From Chromatiales bacterium (GTDB lineage Bacteria > Pseudomonadota > Gammaproteobacteria > UBA6429 > Thiohalophilaceae), in the NCBI GenBank assembly GCA_027076325.1, contig JALTJZ010000005.1, positions 38,494 through 102,493 on the forward strand: a DNA stretch of 64,000 bases, written 5' to 3'. Below are positions 18,558 to 28,211 of the stretch, piece after piece (position 1 is the first letter of the stretch; each line of letters opens with the position of its first letter). The notes below the pieces were generated by a model that was given only the letters and a program-made list of their open reading frames with translations, was not told the DNA's origin and did no database searches. Both the position numbers and the translations under genes were made by a program.

Positions 18558-18929
18558 ATGGAGCATCGACGATTTACCCGTATTCCCTTCGACGTTGAAG
18601 CTCGCTTGTATGATCCACAATCTCAAAAAACATGGGACAGCGAACTTATCGATATATCCCTCAAAGGCTTAAAATTAGCACGCCCACACGAATGGAAAGA
18701 AACCGGCCATTCACATTTTGAGGTAACCCTTATACTCGCCAGGCACGATGTTGAAATAAAAATTCAGGCCATGCTGAAACACCATGACGAAGCCGTATTA
18801 GGTTTTCAAACCATACATATTGATGTTGATAGCGCCAGTCATTTACATCGGTTGCTTGAATTAAATTTAGGCGACAGTAAATTATTAGACCGGGAATACA
18901 CCGAGTTAATATCACCCCATTTGCCTTAA
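18558..18929 (+). CDS. PilZ-domain protein
   Basis: A 123-residue protein that is mostly a PilZ domain. The RxxxR-type start (RRFTRIPFDVEARL) and the D-x-S-x-x-G motif (DISLKGLKL) are both present, so c-di-GMP binding is plausible. I chose ATG at 18558, preceded by GGGGG, because the longer frame overlaps the FHA gene and adds non-conserved residues. It probably forms an operon with the FHA gene. Confidence 0.8.
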   Translation: MEHRRFTRIPFDVEARLYDPQSQKTWDSELIDISLKGLKLARPHEWKETGHSHFEVTLILARHDVEIKIQAMLKHHDEAVLGFQTIHIDVDSASHLHRLLELNLGDSKLLDREYTELISPHLP

Positions 18930-19021
18930 ATTTATAAAATAAAAACACCAACAAAGCGCTAAACACACCTTACTTTTGTTTTATTTGTGGTATCGTTCCT
19001 ATTTTTTTGCGGAACATATTT

Positions 19022-20470
19022 ATGGCTCAAAATACCCTTTACTGGCACGACTACGAAACCTTTGGCATCGACCCGGCACGAGACCGCCCGGTACAGTTTG
19101 CCGGTATTCGCACCGATGAAGATCTCAATATCATCGGTGAACCGTTAAATATTTTTTGCCGACCTTCTCCCGATACACTGCCCCACCCCACTTCGTCACT
19201 GATTACCGGCATCACACCACAATACGCATTAGAACACGGCTTGCCGGAAGCTGAATTTATCCAGCGTATCTTGAACGAGCTATCACAACCCGGCACCTGT
19301 GGGGTAGGTTATAACTCACTGCGTTTTGATGATGAGGTTACACGCAATACCCTGTACCGTAATCTGTTTGACCCTTATAGCCGCGAGTGGCAAAACGGCA
19401 ACAGCCGCTGGGATATTATCGACATGGTACGCGCCTGTCGTGACCTGCGCCCGGATGGCATCGTCTGGCCCATGCGCGAAGATATTGAACGCAGTAGCTT
19501 TAAACTCGAAGAACTCACCGTTGCCAATGGCATTGCACATACACAGGCACATGATGCACTCTCTGATGTTTATGCCACTATCGCAATGGCAAAATTAATT
19601 AAAGACAAGCAACCCAAGCTTTACGATTTTCTCTACAAGCTGCGACGAAAAAATGAAGTGCTTAAACATATCGACTTAAAAGAAATGACACCACTGCTGC
19701 ACACTTCCGGTATGTACGGCAGCGACCACGGCAATACCCGTATGGTTGCGCCCATTGCCAACCACCCGACCAATAAAAACAGCGTGATTATGTTTGACCT
19801 GTCCCAGAAACCTACCATCCTGCTTGAACTCAGTGCAAAGAAGCTAAAAGAACGGCTCTATACTTCAGTTGCCGATTTAGCCGAAGGTGCTGAACGGCCG
19901 GCGTTAAAGCAGTTACTAATAAATAAATGCCCGGTTATCGCCCCCACTTCAACCCTGACGGGTGATACCGCAAAACGCCTGAACATTGATCTGATGAATT
20001 GCATGAAGAATCGTCAGGCACTGCTTAACTCGCGCAAAGAAATCCAGCAAAAAATTGCCAAAATATTTGAACCGCGTGAGTATGAACCCATCACTGATCC
20101 TGATTTAATGATCTATGCAGGTGGTTTCTTTTCACGGCAAGATAAAACACAAATGGAAGCTATCCATAATACCGCCCCCGACGAACTGGGCACACAAACC
20201 TGGCGCTTCGATGACAAACGCCTGCCTGAAATGCTGCTTCGTTACCGGGCACGTAATTATCCCGAAACACTCAACGAAGACGAACTGGCACAATGGATGG
20301 AACACTGCCGTGACCGACTGGTCGAAGGCGAGTCCGGCCATTTAAACTTTAAAGAATTTTATGCCGAACTTGAGCAACTACGATCTGAAACGGAACTCGA
20401 TAACAGTAAAGTTAAAATTCTTAATAAGGTGGAAGAGTTTGGGCGTGAGCTGGAAGCCTATCTGATTTAA
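19022..20470 (+). CDS. sbcB: Exodeoxyribonuclease I
   Basis: A 482-residue 3'-5' exonuclease on single-stranded DNA, close to the length of E. coli SbcB. The DEDD exonuclease core is at the N-terminus: WHDYETFG (first acidic pair), GYNSLRFDDEV (second), and HDALSDVYATIAMAKL with the conserved His/Asp. The SH3-like and helical C-terminal parts follow. ExoI acts in mismatch repair and recombination and binds SSB. ATG at 19022 is preferred over a TTG 15 bases upstream. Confidence 0.95.
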   Translation: MAQNTLYWHDYETFGIDPARDRPVQFAGIRTDEDLNIIGEPLNIFCRPSPDTLPHPTSSLITGITPQYALEHGLPEAEFIQRILNELSQPGTCGVGYNSLRFDDEVTRNTLYRNLFDPYSREWQNGNSRWDIIDMVRACRDLRPDGIVWPMREDIERSSFKLEELTVANGIAHTQAHDALSDVYATIAMAKLIKDKQPKLYDFLYKLRRKNEVLKHIDLKEMTPLLHTSGMYGSDHGNTRMVAPIANHPTNKNSVIMFDLSQKPTILLELSAKKLKERLYTSVADLAEGAERPALKQLLINKCPVIAPTSTLTGDTAKRLNIDLMNCMKNRQALLNSRKEIQQKIAKIFEPREYEPITDPDLMIYAGGFFSRQDKTQMEAIHNTAPDELGTQTWRFDDKRLPEMLLRYRARNYPETLNEDELAQWMEHCRDRLVEGESGHLNFKEFYAELEQLRSETELDNSKVKILNKVEEFGRELEAYLI

Positions 20471-20551
20471 ACCCATATAAAATATCTGGATCTAACCTAC
20501 ATCAATTATATTAACACATCAAAATTCAAAACAACCAACCAAAAAAGCTGC

Positions 20552-20632
20552 GTCATTGCGAGCGATAGCGCGGCAATCTTTTTTATTCCAGGTATGCACT
20601 AGCAAGATTGCCGCGCTATCGCTCGCAATGAC
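20552..20632. repeat. Palindromic interspersed repeat, copy B
   Basis: This is the cleanest copy. GTCATTGCGAGCGATAGCGC at the left is exactly inverted at the right, and the arms extend inward through GGCAATCTT/AAGATTGCC around a ~23-base loop. It lies between sbcB and the LRR gene, which converge. Confidence 0.88.
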
Positions 20633-20690
20633 CCTTAATTATATTTTACCCAAAGCTTTATTCAGTCGCATCACCGTAACTATAAAAAAC

Positions 20691-20725
20691 AACAAAAAGA
20701 GCCGAGGGGGTAAAGCTCCCCCCTC
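20691..20725 (-). terminator. Intrinsic terminator of the LRR gene
   Basis: On the minus strand GAGGGGG and CCCCCTC form a 7-bp GC-rich stem with an 8-base loop. TTTTT follows four bases after the stem. It lies 35 bases past the stop of the leucine-rich-repeat gene. Confidence 0.75.
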
Positions 20726-20759
20726 TTATTCAATATATTCACCCGCCCACGTTGATTAA

Positions 20760-21503
20760 CTAATTTTCGATACGAAGTTCAGGGCGAGCCTGGCGTAAGC
20801 CGGCCAAACCCTCTTCCGTTACCTTTGTTTTACTCAGGTATAAAATCTTTAAATTCTCAAGTTTAGCTAATGCTTTTAATGCTGCATCGGTTACTTTGGT
20901 ATTATACAAATATAAAATACGCATATTTTTATTGTTAGTTAACGCAGCCACGCCTTTGTCCGTGACTGCGGTGCTTCCGAAATAAAAATTTCGTAAATGT
21001 TCAATTTTAGAAAGCGCACGTAACCCTGCATCGGTAACATAAGATGCACCTAGATCCAGACTGCGTAATGAAGCAATTGCGGCCAGTTTATTCAACCCTT
21101 CATCGGTCACCTTTGTATGGCTAATATCTAACGAGCGTAAATATTTAAACCGGGCTAACTCATCCAGACCGGCATTATCCATCGTTGTCCCCCCCAGACT
21201 CATTGCAAATGCCACCGAGGGCATCGGTAATTGTGCCATTACTTCAGGTTTATATTTTGTCCAAACAAACACCGGTAAAGAATAAACACCTTCCGGCCTT
21301 TCACGTAGATAGTGCCAACCACCCAATTTACCATGCGCTAAATAACCTGTTAATGCTCCCGCTTTTAACCAGGCATTAACAACATCGGCTGTAAATTCTG
21401 TGCGTACTTTTGATGGTTTTTTTGTATATGCACCGATGACACTACCTGCAGAAACGCCAATCAGTAAAACCAGTGAAACTGACAATGTTTTAATGCTAAC
21501 CAT
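20760..21503 (-). CDS. Exported leucine-rich-repeat protein
   Basis: A 247-residue protein. A hydrophobic N-terminal signal or anchor (TLSVSLVLLIGVSAGSVIGA) precedes an unassigned domain of about 80 residues. At least five ~24-residue leucine-rich repeats of the pattern L-x-x-L-x-L-x-x-T-x-V-T-D-x-G-L-x-x-L follow (LDISHTKVTDEGL, LDLGASYVTDAGL, ILYLYNTKVTDAAL, ILYLSKTKVTEEGL). The protein should face the periplasm or surface and bind another protein. It is monocistronic with its own terminator, between repeat copies B and C. Confidence 0.75.
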   Translation of the reverse strand: MVSIKTLSVSLVLLIGVSAGSVIGAYTKKPSKVRTEFTADVVNAWLKAGALTGYLAHGKLGGWHYLRERPEGVYSLPVFVWTKYKPEVMAQLPMPSVAFAMSLGGTTMDNAGLDELARFKYLRSLDISHTKVTDEGLNKLAAIASLRSLDLGASYVTDAGLRALSKIEHLRNFYFGSTAVTDKGVAALTNNKNMRILYLYNTKVTDAALKALAKLENLKILYLSKTKVTEEGLAGLRQARPELRIEN

Positions 21504-21574
21504 CTGCTCCTTCCCCCTCCCCCAATTTAAAAGAAATCTTATTTTTTATATATCAACTTGATATAGTTTAGTGC

Positions 21575-21634
21575 AGCAATCTTTATTTATTCGAGGTATA
21601 CATGAATAAGATTGTCGCGCTATCGTTCGCAATG
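21575..21634. repeat. Palindromic interspersed repeat, degenerate copy C
   Basis: The right arm (AAGATTGTCGCGCTATCGTT, then CGCAATG) is nearly intact. The left arm survives only as GCAATCTT. It lies between the LRR gene start and the radA stop. Confidence 0.65.
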
Positions 21635-21639
21635 GTTTA

Positions 21640-23010
21640 TTATATTTTATCTAAAGCTTCATCCAGTCGTGTTACCGGGTAAATCGTCATTCCCTTTGGT
21701 GTTTCACGCGGTGCATTGGCTTTGGGAATAATGGCCTGTTTAAAACCATGTTTTGCCGCTTCGTATAAACGTTCCTGTCCGTTAGGAACCGGGCGAATTT
21801 CACCAGCTAACCCCACTTCACCGAAAACAATTAAATCTTCCGGGATTGCTTTACTGCGTAAGCTCGACGCAATGGCAAGCAACACGGCAAGGTCGGCTCC
21901 AGTCTCGGTTACACGCACACCGCCAACCACATTAGCAAACACATCCTGGTCGTGCATCATCATACCGGCATGGCGACTTAATACAGCTAGCAACATCGCT
22001 AAACGATTGGTTTCCAAACCGGTGGTTACGCGACGTGGGTTACCTAAGTGGCTTTCATCAACCAGTGCTTGAACTTCAACGAGTAATGGCCGACTGCCTT
22101 CGAGTGTGACCATCACGACCGTACCCGGTACGACTTCGTCATGGCGGGATAAAAAGATAGCTGACGGATTGGTCACTTCCCGTAAACCTTTTTCCGTCAT
22201 TGCAAACACACCCAGTTCGTTTATTGCACCAAAACGATTTTTAATAGCTCGCACTAAACGATAACGGCTACCACTGTCGCCTTCGAAATATAAAACCGTG
22301 TCCACCATATGCTCTAAAACACGCGGCCCCGCTAATGCGCCCTCTTTAGTGACATGGCCAACTAAAAACAAAGCCGTGCCGGTTTGTTTGGCATAGCGCA
22401 CTAATTGCGCCGCCGACTCACGTACTTGCGCCACGCCACCGGGGGCGGATTGCACTGCTTCGGTATACACAGCCTGAATCGAATCAATAACCATCACAGC
22501 GGGTTTTTCAACTTGAGCCATTTTCAAAATACTTTCAACCTGCGTTTCAGTAAGCACATTGACTTTTTCAGTATTTAAACCCAGTCGCTGTGCGCGCATA
22601 CTGACTTGCTCTAACGATTCTTCACCAGTGACATATAAGGTTTTAGATGTTTCAGCTAATGCAACCAGCGTTTGTAATAACAAAGTTGATTTACCAATCC
22701 CCGGATCACCGCCGATTAACACTACCGAACCCGGAACTAAACCACCGCCTAATACACGGTCAAATTCTTCAATGCAGCAACTGTAACGTGTTAGCTCATT
22801 AACATGAACATCGGCAAGCACCTGCACCTGGCCATTTTTAGCATCGCCCGAAAAACCACTGTAACGTGGCATACGCGTTGCGCCCGCTGCTGCCATTGCT
22901 GTTACTTCAACCAGCGTGTTCCATGCGCCGCAGTCAGTGCACTGTCCACCCCACTTAGGTGCCTGCGCACCGCATGCACTGCAACTGTAACTTTGTTTTA
23001 CTTTTGCCAT
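21640..23010 (-). CDS. radA: DNA repair protein RadA
   Basis: A 456-residue RecA-like branch-migration protein. The N-terminal C4 zinc finger (CSACGAQAPKWGGQCTDCGAW) is complete. Walker A is GGDPGIGKSTLLLQ. The RadA-specific KNRFGAINELGVF motif is in the middle, and the C-terminal Lon-like domain is present. It stabilises and extends recombination intermediates. It is the last gene of a dnaB-alr-radA run. Confidence 0.95.
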   Translation of the reverse strand: MAKVKQSYSCSACGAQAPKWGGQCTDCGAWNTLVEVTAMAAAGATRMPRYSGFSGDAKNGQVQVLADVHVNELTRYSCCIEEFDRVLGGGLVPGSVVLIGGDPGIGKSTLLLQTLVALAETSKTLYVTGEESLEQVSMRAQRLGLNTEKVNVLTETQVESILKMAQVEKPAVMVIDSIQAVYTEAVQSAPGGVAQVRESAAQLVRYAKQTGTALFLVGHVTKEGALAGPRVLEHMVDTVLYFEGDSGSRYRLVRAIKNRFGAINELGVFAMTEKGLREVTNPSAIFLSRHDEVVPGTVVMVTLEGSRPLLVEVQALVDESHLGNPRRVTTGLETNRLAMLLAVLSRHAGMMMHDQDVFANVVGGVRVTETGADLAVLLAIASSLRSKAIPEDLIVFGEVGLAGEIRPVPNGQERLYEAAKHGFKQAIIPKANAPRETPKGMTIYPVTRLDEALDKI

Positions 23011-23061
23011 AATTTAATTTCGTAATTTGGGGGCAGAGTAAAAACTATGGCCATCCATATC

Positions 23062-24177
23062 TCATTCATCATCTTTATATTCAAATACAACACGCTTGGT
23101 TACCCTACACAGAAGCTCATAACCAATGGTGCCGGCTGCTATTGCAATTTCTTCAACTGGCAAACCTTCGCCCCATAAAATAACTTGATCGCCCACTTTT
23201 GCGTCGGGTTGTTTGCGCAAGTCAACCATAATCATATCCATTGAGACTCGGCCAATTAAGGCAACCCGTTTACCATTGACTAAAACAGGTGTGCCGGAAG
23301 GTGCATGGCGCGGATAGCCGTCACCATAACCAATCGACACCACACCTACCAACATATCTTCGGGGCACTGCCAGGTACTGCCATAACCAATGGTTTCATC
23401 TTTTGAAATATTATTAACCGCTATCAGTGCTGCCGATAAGGTCATTACTGGTTTTAAATCTGCTTCCAGCTTATTTGCAACATCATATTCATTAGATTTA
23501 ACAAAAGGATTAACCCCATACAGCATGATACCGGGACGTACCCAGTGACCATGCGCTTCAGGCCAACCTAAAATAGCAGCAGAATTTGCCAGACTGGTTT
23601 CAGCCGGATTGCCAGACACAATCTGGTTAAATAATTCAATTTGCTGTTTACTTTTAGCGTCGCTACGATCATCGGCATTGGCAAGATGCGTCATTAGACC
23701 AATATCAGTATCCACACCGGCATTCAGCATACGTTGGTACATTTTCTTTACATCACCGGGTGGAAAACCCAACCGATGCATACCGGTATCTATCTTTAAC
23801 CAGCATTTTATATTATTCACCAGTTCGGCATGCAGCTCTAATAATATCACCTGACTAATATGATGAATAACAACTGTAATATTATGTTGTTGAATTAAAG
23901 TGAGATCAGCCGAAGAGTTAAACCCTTCCAGTACCACAATCGAGCTTTTAATACCGACTGCACGTAACATAACAGCTTCATCAATCGAGGCAACGGCAAA
24001 GGCATCCTGCTCGGTTAATACTTCTTCCAATGATTGTGCAATACGCGCTATACCGTGCCCATAGGCATCGGCCTTAATAACAGCCATTATTTTTTGTGGA
24101 GGAGCGGCCTTTTTTGCAACCGCAAGATTATGTTTTAAAGCAGCAAGGTTAATCGTAGCGCGAGTAACTCGACTCAT
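23062..24177 (-). CDS. alr: Alanine racemase
   Basis: A 371-residue fold-type III PLP enzyme that makes D-alanine for peptidoglycan. The PLP lysine lies in AVIKADAYGHG near residue 34. The opposing catalytic tyrosine is in the VSIGYGDGYPRH segment, and SMDMIMVDL follows. It starts three bases after the dnaB stop, so it is translated from the dnaB transcript, a common gammaproteobacterial arrangement. Confidence 0.95.
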   Translation of the reverse strand: MSRVTRATINLAALKHNLAVAKKAAPPQKIMAVIKADAYGHGIARIAQSLEEVLTEQDAFAVASIDEAVMLRAVGIKSSIVVLEGFNSSADLTLIQQHNITVVIHHISQVILLELHAELVNNIKCWLKIDTGMHRLGFPPGDVKKMYQRMLNAGVDTDIGLMTHLANADDRSDAKSKQQIELFNQIVSGNPAETSLANSAAILGWPEAHGHWVRPGIMLYGVNPFVKSNEYDVANKLEADLKPVMTLSAALIAVNNISKDETIGYGSTWQCPEDMLVGVVSIGYGDGYPRHAPSGTPVLVNGKRVALIGRVSMDMIMVDLRKQPDAKVGDQVILWGEGLPVEEIAIAAGTIGYELLCRVTKRVVFEYKDDE

Positions 24178-24179
24178 TA

Positions 24180-25574
24180 TTAACCCTCAAAAGAAGGTGC
24201 AGCACTGTTGCCAATATAATTTTCAAACTTGGTGTATTTACCCAGAAAGGTTAATCGCGTCATACCTATCGGTCCATTCCGTTGTTTGCCAATTATAATT
24301 TCTGCCGAGCCTTTGTCAGGACTGTCTTCGTTATACACTTCATCACGATAGATGAAAACAATTAAATCGGCATCCTGCTCGATGGCACCCGATTCACGTA
24401 AGTCTGACATCACCGGGCGTTTATTCGGCCGTTGCTCTAAAGAGCGATTTAACTGTGATAGTGCGATAACCGGTACACCGAGTTCTTTTGCCAGTCCTTT
24501 TAATGAACGTGATATTTCGGATATTTCTGTGGCACGGTTTTCGCTGCTACCACTTAACTGCATCAGCTGCAGGTAATCGATAACGATTAAACCCAAGCCA
24601 TGCTCTTTTTTAATCCGCCTTGCACGGGCACGAATTTCCATTGGTGACATACCCGGTGTATCGTCAATAAAAATTGGTGCCTCATTTAAAATATTCACCG
24701 CTGAGGTTAAACGTGGCCAGTCGGTGTCTTCCAGTTTACCGGTGCGGACTTTGTTGGAGTCGATACGCCCAAGCGATGACAACATACGCATAACCAGTTG
24801 GTCACCCGGCATTTCCATACTGAAAACAGCAACCGGCTGCTTTGCCTTAACCGCCACACTCTCTACGATATTCATCGCAAACGATGTTTTCCCCATGGAC
24901 GGGCGACCTGCAATAATAATTAAATCAGAAGGTTGTAAACCCGAGGTTTTCATATCGAAATCCTCAAAACCAGTCGGCACACCGGTATATGCCGCATCAT
25001 TCTCAAACAGGGTTTGAATTTTTTCCAACGCATCCCCCATTAACTCGGTCACCGATTTATAGCCCTGATTGGTTCTTGCGCCCTGCTCGGCTATTTGAAA
25101 CACTTGTTGCTCGGCTTTATCTAAAATCTCTGCACTGCTGCGGCCTTCAGTATTGTAAGCGGACTCGGCTATATCGGTTGAAACACGAATAAGCTGCCGC
25201 AAAACTGAGCGCTCACGCACAATGGCAGCATAGGCTTTAATATTCGCCGATGTGGGGGTGTTTTTTGCCAGTGCCCCCAGGTAACTTAAGCCACCGACAT
25301 TTTCCAGTTCTTTTTGCTGATCCAGCCATTCAGACAGAGTAATGACATCTAAAGGCTGATCCTGTTCAGCCAGCGCCACAATTGCGCGAAATACCAGACG
25401 ATGATCGCGCCGATAAAAATCATCCTCTGCAATCTGGTCGGCCACCTGCTCCCAGGTACTGTTATCAATCATTAAGCCACCCAGTACAGACTGCTCTGCC
25501 TCAATAGAGTAAGGGGGTAACTTTAATTTATCCGCCCGGTCATTTGATACGTTTGGGAATACAACTTCCTGCAT
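24180..25574 (-). CDS. dnaB: Replicative DNA helicase DnaB
   Basis: A 464-residue hexameric 5'-3' helicase. The N-terminal domain (PPYSIEAEQSVLGGLMIDN) is followed by the RecA-like motor with Walker A GRPSMGKTSFAMN, Walker B LIVIDYLQLM and the arginine-finger region. The C-terminus has KQRNGPIG. It is complete, without an intein. The 254 bases between it and rplI carry the rplI terminator and a likely dnaB promoter. Confidence 0.97.
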   Translation of the reverse strand: MQEVVFPNVSNDRADKLKLPPYSIEAEQSVLGGLMIDNSTWEQVADQIAEDDFYRRDHRLVFRAIVALAEQDQPLDVITLSEWLDQQKELENVGGLSYLGALAKNTPTSANIKAYAAIVRERSVLRQLIRVSTDIAESAYNTEGRSSAEILDKAEQQVFQIAEQGARTNQGYKSVTELMGDALEKIQTLFENDAAYTGVPTGFEDFDMKTSGLQPSDLIIIAGRPSMGKTSFAMNIVESVAVKAKQPVAVFSMEMPGDQLVMRMLSSLGRIDSNKVRTGKLEDTDWPRLTSAVNILNEAPIFIDDTPGMSPMEIRARARRIKKEHGLGLIVIDYLQLMQLSGSSENRATEISEISRSLKGLAKELGVPVIALSQLNRSLEQRPNKRPVMSDLRESGAIEQDADLIVFIYRDEVYNEDSPDKGSAEIIIGKQRNGPIGMTRLTFLGKYTKFENYIGNSAAPSFEG

Positions 25575-25742
25575 GGTTTTATCGTTCTTTAATAATTATA
25601 TTAGGTCTATTGTAATGGCTAAATGACTTGATGCCAGAGAAAAAAATAATACCACAACGGCTCTAAAAAAGAGTGCGAATAATACAGCATCTTTTATAAA
25701 AAGTTGGACTTATAGAATTAGTATTTGGTGATAAACAAACAT

Positions 25743-25768
25743 AACCCGGCACGAAATGTGCCGGGGTT
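25743..25768 (-). terminator. Intrinsic terminator of the rpsF operon
   Basis: The stem CCCGGCAC/GTGCCGGG with loop ATTTC (minus strand) is strong. The tail TTATGTTTGTTT is T-rich but interrupted. It lies 61 bases past the rplI stop. Confidence 0.7.
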
Positions 25769-25828
25769 GGAAATGATTTAGAAAGAACGCTTAGATAGCA
25801 AATCAGCTTTATTTGCTAAGGTGTTGAT

Positions 25829-26278
25829 TTATTCGGCTTCAACAACAATCGTTACATTTTCTGTAACATCAGAATGCACACGAATAGCAATCTCGTATTC
25901 ACCAATGGCATGAATAGGACCTTCGGGCATGTTTACTTCCTGTTTGGAGACTTCAACACCCGCAGCAGTTACTGCTTTAGCAATATCACTGACTGCAACA
26001 GAACCAAATAGCTTACCTTCGTCACTGGCATTGGCTGTAATCGTAATTGAAGTCAGTACTGCGATTTGCTCTGCGCGCGCCTGCGCTGCTGCTAAGGCTT
26101 CTGCAGCGGCTTTTTCCAGCTCTGCACGGCGTTCTTCGAACATAGCGAGGTTTTCTTTGGTTGCAGGAACCGCTTTTTTCTTTGGCACCAGAAAGTTACG
26201 ACCATAACCAGGGCGAACTTTCACTTTATCACCCAGGTTACCCAGGTTGGCCACTTTTTCTAATAAAATTACTTCCAT
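25829..26278 (-). CDS. rplI: Ribosomal protein bL9
   Basis: A 149-residue two-domain protein of the large subunit. The N-terminal RNA-binding domain ([19 protein letters not shown], then [16 protein letters not shown]) joins a long central helix to the C-terminal domain. It is the last gene of rpsF-rpsR-DUF2232-rplI. Confidence 0.97.
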   Translation of the reverse strand: MEVILLEKVANLGNLGDKVKVRPGYGRNFLVPKKKAVPATKENLAMFEERRAELEKAAAEALAAAQARAEQIAVLTSITITANASDEGKLFGSVAVSDIAKAVTAAGVEVSKQEVNMPEGPIHAIGEYEIAIRVHSDVTENVTIVVEAE

Positions 26279-26333
26279 CTTTGTTTACCTCTAATCAATA
26301 CGGCCACTACAATGGCCTCATTTTAAATTCATT

Positions 26334-27242
26334 TTATACCAGCTTAATACGCGCCCGGTAATTTGCCCAATTGTCAGTTAAGCCAATAAAAGCGATTAAA
26401 AACAATTCGTATGGCATTAACACGATCATTAATAAATACAACAGATACAACCACACTACCTTTAGCTTACGCACAACAACAACAGTATGAGCGATAGCTA
26501 AACCCTGTAACACAAAAAGCAGTACCACGACACCAGCACTGCCCATAAGAATCTGGTCAAACACGCCATCACTGACAATAACAGCAGCAACAATTATTAA
26601 TAACGCGCCGATAGCCGCACTCACACCAAAGCGTAATTCCCTGAACTCTTCTCCAAACCCACCGGGATGAAAAAGCAATGCTTGCCACCAACGCGCTAAA
26701 AACAGGCTGGCAGACATACTTAACACCCAGTAAGCTGCGCCATAATTAACAATCATCTTACCAATATTAAGGATAAAGGCCTTCAGCTCTTCTTCTGACA
26801 AATTCATTTTTGCGTCTTTAAAAGCAGGCAATAAATTATCCAGAATAATTTTGTTCCACTGTGCTTCGTAGGTGACATACAACGTAGCCATCACCACTGC
26901 CGCAATCAGCCCGATCAATGCTGCAACCAACACAACCAGTGACAGCGGAACCTGCCGCGCCAGTAATAATGCCAAGAGCCACACCGGCAGCCAGTAAAAA
27001 ACAACGTACTCAATACCCAACGCCACCTGGCCGGTAAAGCTGGATATCAGCAGCATAAAAACAGAGGCAACAACCACTATCGTGAAGCCCTGCCTTGCAC
27101 CGTGCACCAGCGTGACTAAACCAATGGATGCTGCGCTGAACAAGCCCAATGGCGTAAACATTAACGCCAACGCGGCAAAGCCAACAGTACTTAAAATAGC
27201 TTGATTGCGTCCACGCAATACAAAGGCTGCAATCGCCTGCAT
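26334..27242 (-). CDS. DUF2232 integral membrane protein
   Basis: A 302-residue polytopic membrane protein with eight or so hydrophobic segments. DUF2232/YybS-like proteins occur between rpsR and rplI in many proteobacteria. The function is unknown; a transporter-like or ECF S-component-like fold has been suggested for the family. It is cotranscribed with the ribosomal genes (17 bases from rpsR, 55 to rplI). Confidence 0.8.
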   Translation of the reverse strand: MQAIAAFVLRGRNQAILSTVGFAALALMFTPLGLFSAASIGLVTLVHGARQGFTIVVVASVFMLLISSFTGQVALGIEYVVFYWLPVWLLALLLARQVPLSLVVLVAALIGLIAAVVMATLYVTYEAQWNKIILDNLLPAFKDAKMNLSEEELKAFILNIGKMIVNYGAAYWVLSMSASLFLARWWQALLFHPGGFGEEFRELRFGVSAAIGALLIIVAAVIVSDGVFDQILMGSAGVVVLLFVLQGLAIAHTVVVVRKLKVVWLYLLYLLMIVLMPYELFLIAFIGLTDNWANYRARIKLV

Positions 27243-27259
27243 ACAAATAACCTTATTGG

Positions 27260-27490
27260 TTACTGGCTGTGCGAATCTGTATACGGGATAAGTGCAAGAT
27301 AGCGTGCACGTTTAACCGCGGTTGAAAGCTGACGCTGGTAACGTGCTTTTGTACCAGTAATGCGGCTGGGTACAATTTTTCCACTTTCAGTAACATTGGC
27401 TTTTAACGTGGCAATGTCTTTGTAATCAATTTCTTCTACTTTGTCTGCAGTAAAGCGACAAAATTTACGACGACGAAAATAACGTGACAT
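27260..27490 (-). CDS. rpsR: Ribosomal protein bS18
   Basis: A 76-residue protein of the small subunit that binds next to bS6. The N-terminal CRF motif ([20 protein letters not shown]) and the [18 protein letters not shown] core are typical. It lies 25 bases after rpsF. Confidence 0.97.
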   Translation of the reverse strand: MSRYFRRRKFCRFTADKVEEIDYKDIATLKANVTESGKIVPSRITGTKARYQRQLSTAVKRARYLALIPYTDSHSQ

Positions 27491-27515
27491 AATTCTATTC
27501 CTATCTATTTAATAA

Positions 27516-27926
27516 TTAAGCGGCAGCTTCAGGGTTGGATTCATCTGAAGCAGGTTCAGGTGCTTTTTCAGGCGCAGGTTTTCTGTCTGCTGCTGAATCG
27601 TCACGCTCATCTCTTTTCACCATCAGTGACGGCTCGGTAATGGCCTTTTTACGACGAATCACCATATGGCGAATGACCGCATCATTAAAACGGAATGTGT
27701 TTGTTAGTTCATCCAGTGATTCCTGATCGCATTCAACATTCATCAAAATGTAGTGTGCTTTGTGAATCTTTTGAATAGGATAAGCTAAAAGACGACGTCC
27801 CCAGTCTTCATAGCGGTGGATTTTACCACCCCTGGATTCGATGCCCGACTTGTATTTGTCGACCATGGCAGGGACTTGTTCACTCTGATCAGGGTGAACG
27901 AGAAAAACGATTTCATAATGACGCAT
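27516..27926 (-). CDS. rpsF: Ribosomal protein bS6
   Basis: A 136-residue protein. The conserved domain ([18 protein letters not shown], then [17 protein letters not shown]) fills the first ~100 residues. The rest is a charged low-complexity tail ([20 protein letters not shown]) without the poly-Glu end of the enterobacterial protein. It is the first gene of its operon and has a good promoter upstream. Confidence 0.96.
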   Translation of the reverse strand: MRHYEIVFLVHPDQSEQVPAMVDKYKSGIESRGGKIHRYEDWGRRLLAYPIQKIHKAHYILMNVECDQESLDELTNTFRFNDAVIRHMVIRRKKAITEPSLMVKRDERDDSAADRKPAPEKAPEPASDESNPEAAA

Positions 27927-28018
27927 AAATGCTCCTCATGGTTAAAGTAGCTTCCCGCCCATGCCGGTAAAAGACATGCCAGTGAAGCAAGGAACTTAAA
28001 AAATATTTAAGGCGGCGA

Positions 28019-28047
28019 ATTTTACTTAAATTAGAGGCTAATTGCAA
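28019..28047 (-). promoter_or_regulatory. Sigma70-type promoter of rpsF operon
   Basis: On the minus strand TTGCAA, 17 bases and TAAAAT lie about 90 bases upstream of the rpsF start. Spacing is ideal and both boxes are close to consensus. The leader between it and rpsF may hold the S6:S18 autoregulatory RNA, but I did not resolve its fold. Confidence 0.65.
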
Positions 28048-28211
28048 TGAAAATGGGGATTTGTATGCTTCTATTCTTGCAAATAAAAAGTTGAGAAATC
28101 AATGGGTTAAGATATTAACCACCAAGAACACGAAGAACACAACGCTTTTTCTTACTGGCTTCCGCGTGCTTTATTGGGTGTATTGCTTCTTACGACAGAA
28201 TCATTGATGCT

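Noticed and set aside
28105-28140. AACCACCAAGAACACGAAGAACAC as a repeat element
   Set aside because: It is a common intergenic sequence type, but only one copy is in the window and no inverted structure is visible.
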